Part shown: positions 6,272-7,251 of the stretch, one piece after another | Position numbering within the stretch: the first letter of the stretch is position 1 | How the letters are laid out: every line of letters begins with the position of its first letter | Assembly (NCBI GenBank): GCA_029940235.1 | Contig: JAOZRI010000110.1 | Location: 1-7,251 of the forward strand | Reading direction: 5' to 3' | DNA: 7,251 bases | Origin: Desulfobacula sp. | GTDB lineage: Bacteria > Desulfobacterota > Desulfobacteria > Desulfobacterales > Desulfobacteraceae | Position numbers and translations under genes: made by a program | Notes under the pieces: generated by a model | What the model saw: the letters and a program-made list of their open reading frames with translations, nothing else | Database searches by the model: none | What the model was told of the DNA's origin: nothing

Positions 6272-7069
6272 TTAATGCTCATATTTTTTTCTAAGTTTTT
6301 CCAGGTTATGACCAAACGCTTTATCAATGTCACTCCCAAATTTTTTACCAATCTCTGAAATGAAAAAATCGTGGGTCAGATACCCCTCTATGGATTGTAT
6401 CAAACCCTTATTTTTTGTCCAGACAGCCTGGCAGGCCTTTGAATTTCCAAGGCTTCCTGTTATGCAGACTTTTGAATCAATAACAAGATCCAGAGTTGTG
6501 CCATCTGTTTTTACAGCATCATTATTCACTATGCTATGATAAAAAACATTACCAAAAGAAAGTTCCATGGTACCATAAATCAATATATAGATTTTTACAC
6601 CTTTGTTGTGGCGTTTACGCAGAATATCTTTAAAAATAGTAAGCTCTTCATCCCATAATCCAATATATATCTCTTCTTTGGCTGATTCAATAAGTTCACA
6701 AGCAAGTTCAACAGCCTCTTTTTTTTGGGAAAGATTCCATACCGGGTCAAAGTCGGATTCAAAATTGATGGACTCAAGTTGCTCCTGAAGCTCTCCTGTC
6801 AGTCTTGCATTGTTCCGTTTAAGGGTACCGATTAGCTCCTCAGGTGATATGGGAGAATAGAGTTCAGGATTGGTGCCTTGAGAAATTGCAAATCCCTTTT
6901 TGATTAATCTTCTTGTAATATCATAAACTCTTGAATGCGGGACTCCGGAATTTTGTGATATATTATAAGCACTGGATGGATGATGACCTAATAACGACAG
7001 ATAAACTTTTCCTTCATATTCAGTAAATCCAAGTGCCTTAAAATTGTTAAGGATTATCTCCAAGTCCAT
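6272..7069 (-). CDS. TrmB-family transcriptional regulator
   Basis: This intact 265-residue gene begins at ATG 7069, preceded on its strand by GAAGGA with a five-base gap. Residues about 5-75 form a winged helix-turn-helix of the TrmB type (LGFTEYEGKVYLSLL, then NISQNSGVPHSRVYDITRRL). A short helical linker (about 76-100, likely coiled coil for dimerisation) follows. The C-terminal part from about 115 (ELACELIESAKEEIYIGLW, then GVKIYILIYG) resembles the phospholipase-D-like effector domain of TrmB-family regulators. In archaea these proteins bind sugars. Bacterial members have varied ligands, so the effector here is unknown. Its position directly upstream of ornithine aminotransferase and arginine deiminase remnants, on the same strand, suggests it once controlled arginine use, which is inference. 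It shows no frameshift or truncation although its likely targets are broken. Confidence 0.88.
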   Translation of the reverse strand: MDLEIILNNFKALGFTEYEGKVYLSLLGHHPSSAYNISQNSGVPHSRVYDITRRLIKKGFAISQGTNPELYSPISPEELIGTLKRNNARLTGELQEQLESINFESDFDPVWNLSQKKEAVELACELIESAKEEIYIGLWDEELTIFKDILRKRHNKGVKIYILIYGTMELSFGNVFYHSIVNNDAVKTDGTTLDLVIDSKVCITGSLGNSKACQAVWTKNKGLIQSIEGYLTHDFFISEIGKKFGSDIDKAFGHNLEKLRKKYEH

Positions 7070-7181
7070 AATATTCCTTCGTTGATTTTAAAATCATTTT
7101 TTTGTGAAAAAATAAAATAACATGCCCTGGTATTTAATCCAATGAATATTAAAAAAAAGTTTAGTAGCGACCTGAAGCTTT

Positions 7182-7234
7182 GATCCCAGCATGCACATAA
7201 AATAATTATATCAATTTGAAGTCATGCCAGGATC
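7182..7234. repeat. Imperfect inverted repeat flanking the regulator promoter, possible operator
   Basis: GATCCCAGCATG (7182-7193) and CATGCCAGGATC (7223-7234) are inverted copies that differ only at the two central bases (GATCC-NN-GCATG), 29 bases apart. One more flanking T/A pair (7181/7235) extends the match. The arms enclose the predicted -10 box of the TrmB-like gene, so an operator bound by that regulator is plausible. A 12-base arm with ten matches within 55 bases is unlikely by chance. Confidence 0.5.
7205..7213 (-). promoter_or_regulatory. Extended -10 promoter for the TrmB-like regulator
   Basis: On the minus strand the sequence TGATATAAT is a perfect extended -10 element (TG-N-TATAAT). 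No good -35 box is seen, which extended -10 promoters tolerate. The predicted start is near 7198, giving a leader of roughly 130 bases before the ATG at 7069. The element lies inside the inverted repeat at 7182-7234. AT-richness lowers confidence. Confidence 0.45.
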
Positions 7235-7251
7235 ATTGTTTGTTCAAGTAT

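Noticed and set aside
6327..6788. Small open frames on both strands inside the TrmB-like gene
   Set aside because: They overlap an intact gene with clear domain similarity in the correct frame and show no family features.

Overview
The window is AT-rich and looks like a Deltaproteobacterium (Desulfobacterota), most likely a Desulfobacteraceae-type sulfate reducer. The pointers are a sulfide:quinone-oxidoreductase-like tail followed by a DUF1641 gene, a PAS histidine kinase with a Cys/His-rich motif of a kind common in that group, heavy use of sigma-54 regulation, and receiver proteins without an output domain. This placement is inferred from gene content, not from a marker gene.

Left part, plus strand (1-3359): the 3' end of a flavoprotein of the sulfide:quinone oxidoreductase type, a DUF1641 protein, a soluble PAS histidine kinase and an NtrC-type sigma-54 activator. 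The spacings are 12 and 22 bases, then an 11-base overlap, so they read as one operon. Centre (3360-4939): a 371-base intergenic region holds a good -24/-12 (sigma-54) promoter at 3655-3670, 61 bases before a gene for an unusual response regulator. That protein has two receiver domains separated by a four-cysteine linker and no DNA-binding or enzymatic output. The simplest model is a circuit in which the kinase phosphorylates the NtrC-like activator, which switches on the dual-receiver gene; the dual receiver then acts as a phosphate sink, relay or redox-sensitive partner. A 15-bp perfect-stem terminator (4980-5013) closes this half.

Right part, minus strand (7251 down to 5054): an intact TrmB-type transcriptional regulator is followed by two broken arginine/ornithine catabolism genes. 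One is an internal fragment of ornithine aminotransferase lacking both ends. The other is an arginine deiminase that keeps its N-terminal third and C-terminal fifth but has lost the catalytic core and changes frame at the junction. This looks like a decayed arginine-use operon whose regulator is still readable. The regulator has an extended -10 promoter enclosed by an imperfect inverted repeat, a plausible autoregulatory operator.

No rRNA, tRNA, CRISPR array, transposase or phage gene was seen. The most interesting material is the sulfide-linked two-component/sigma-54/dual-receiver circuit and the multiply deleted arginine locus.
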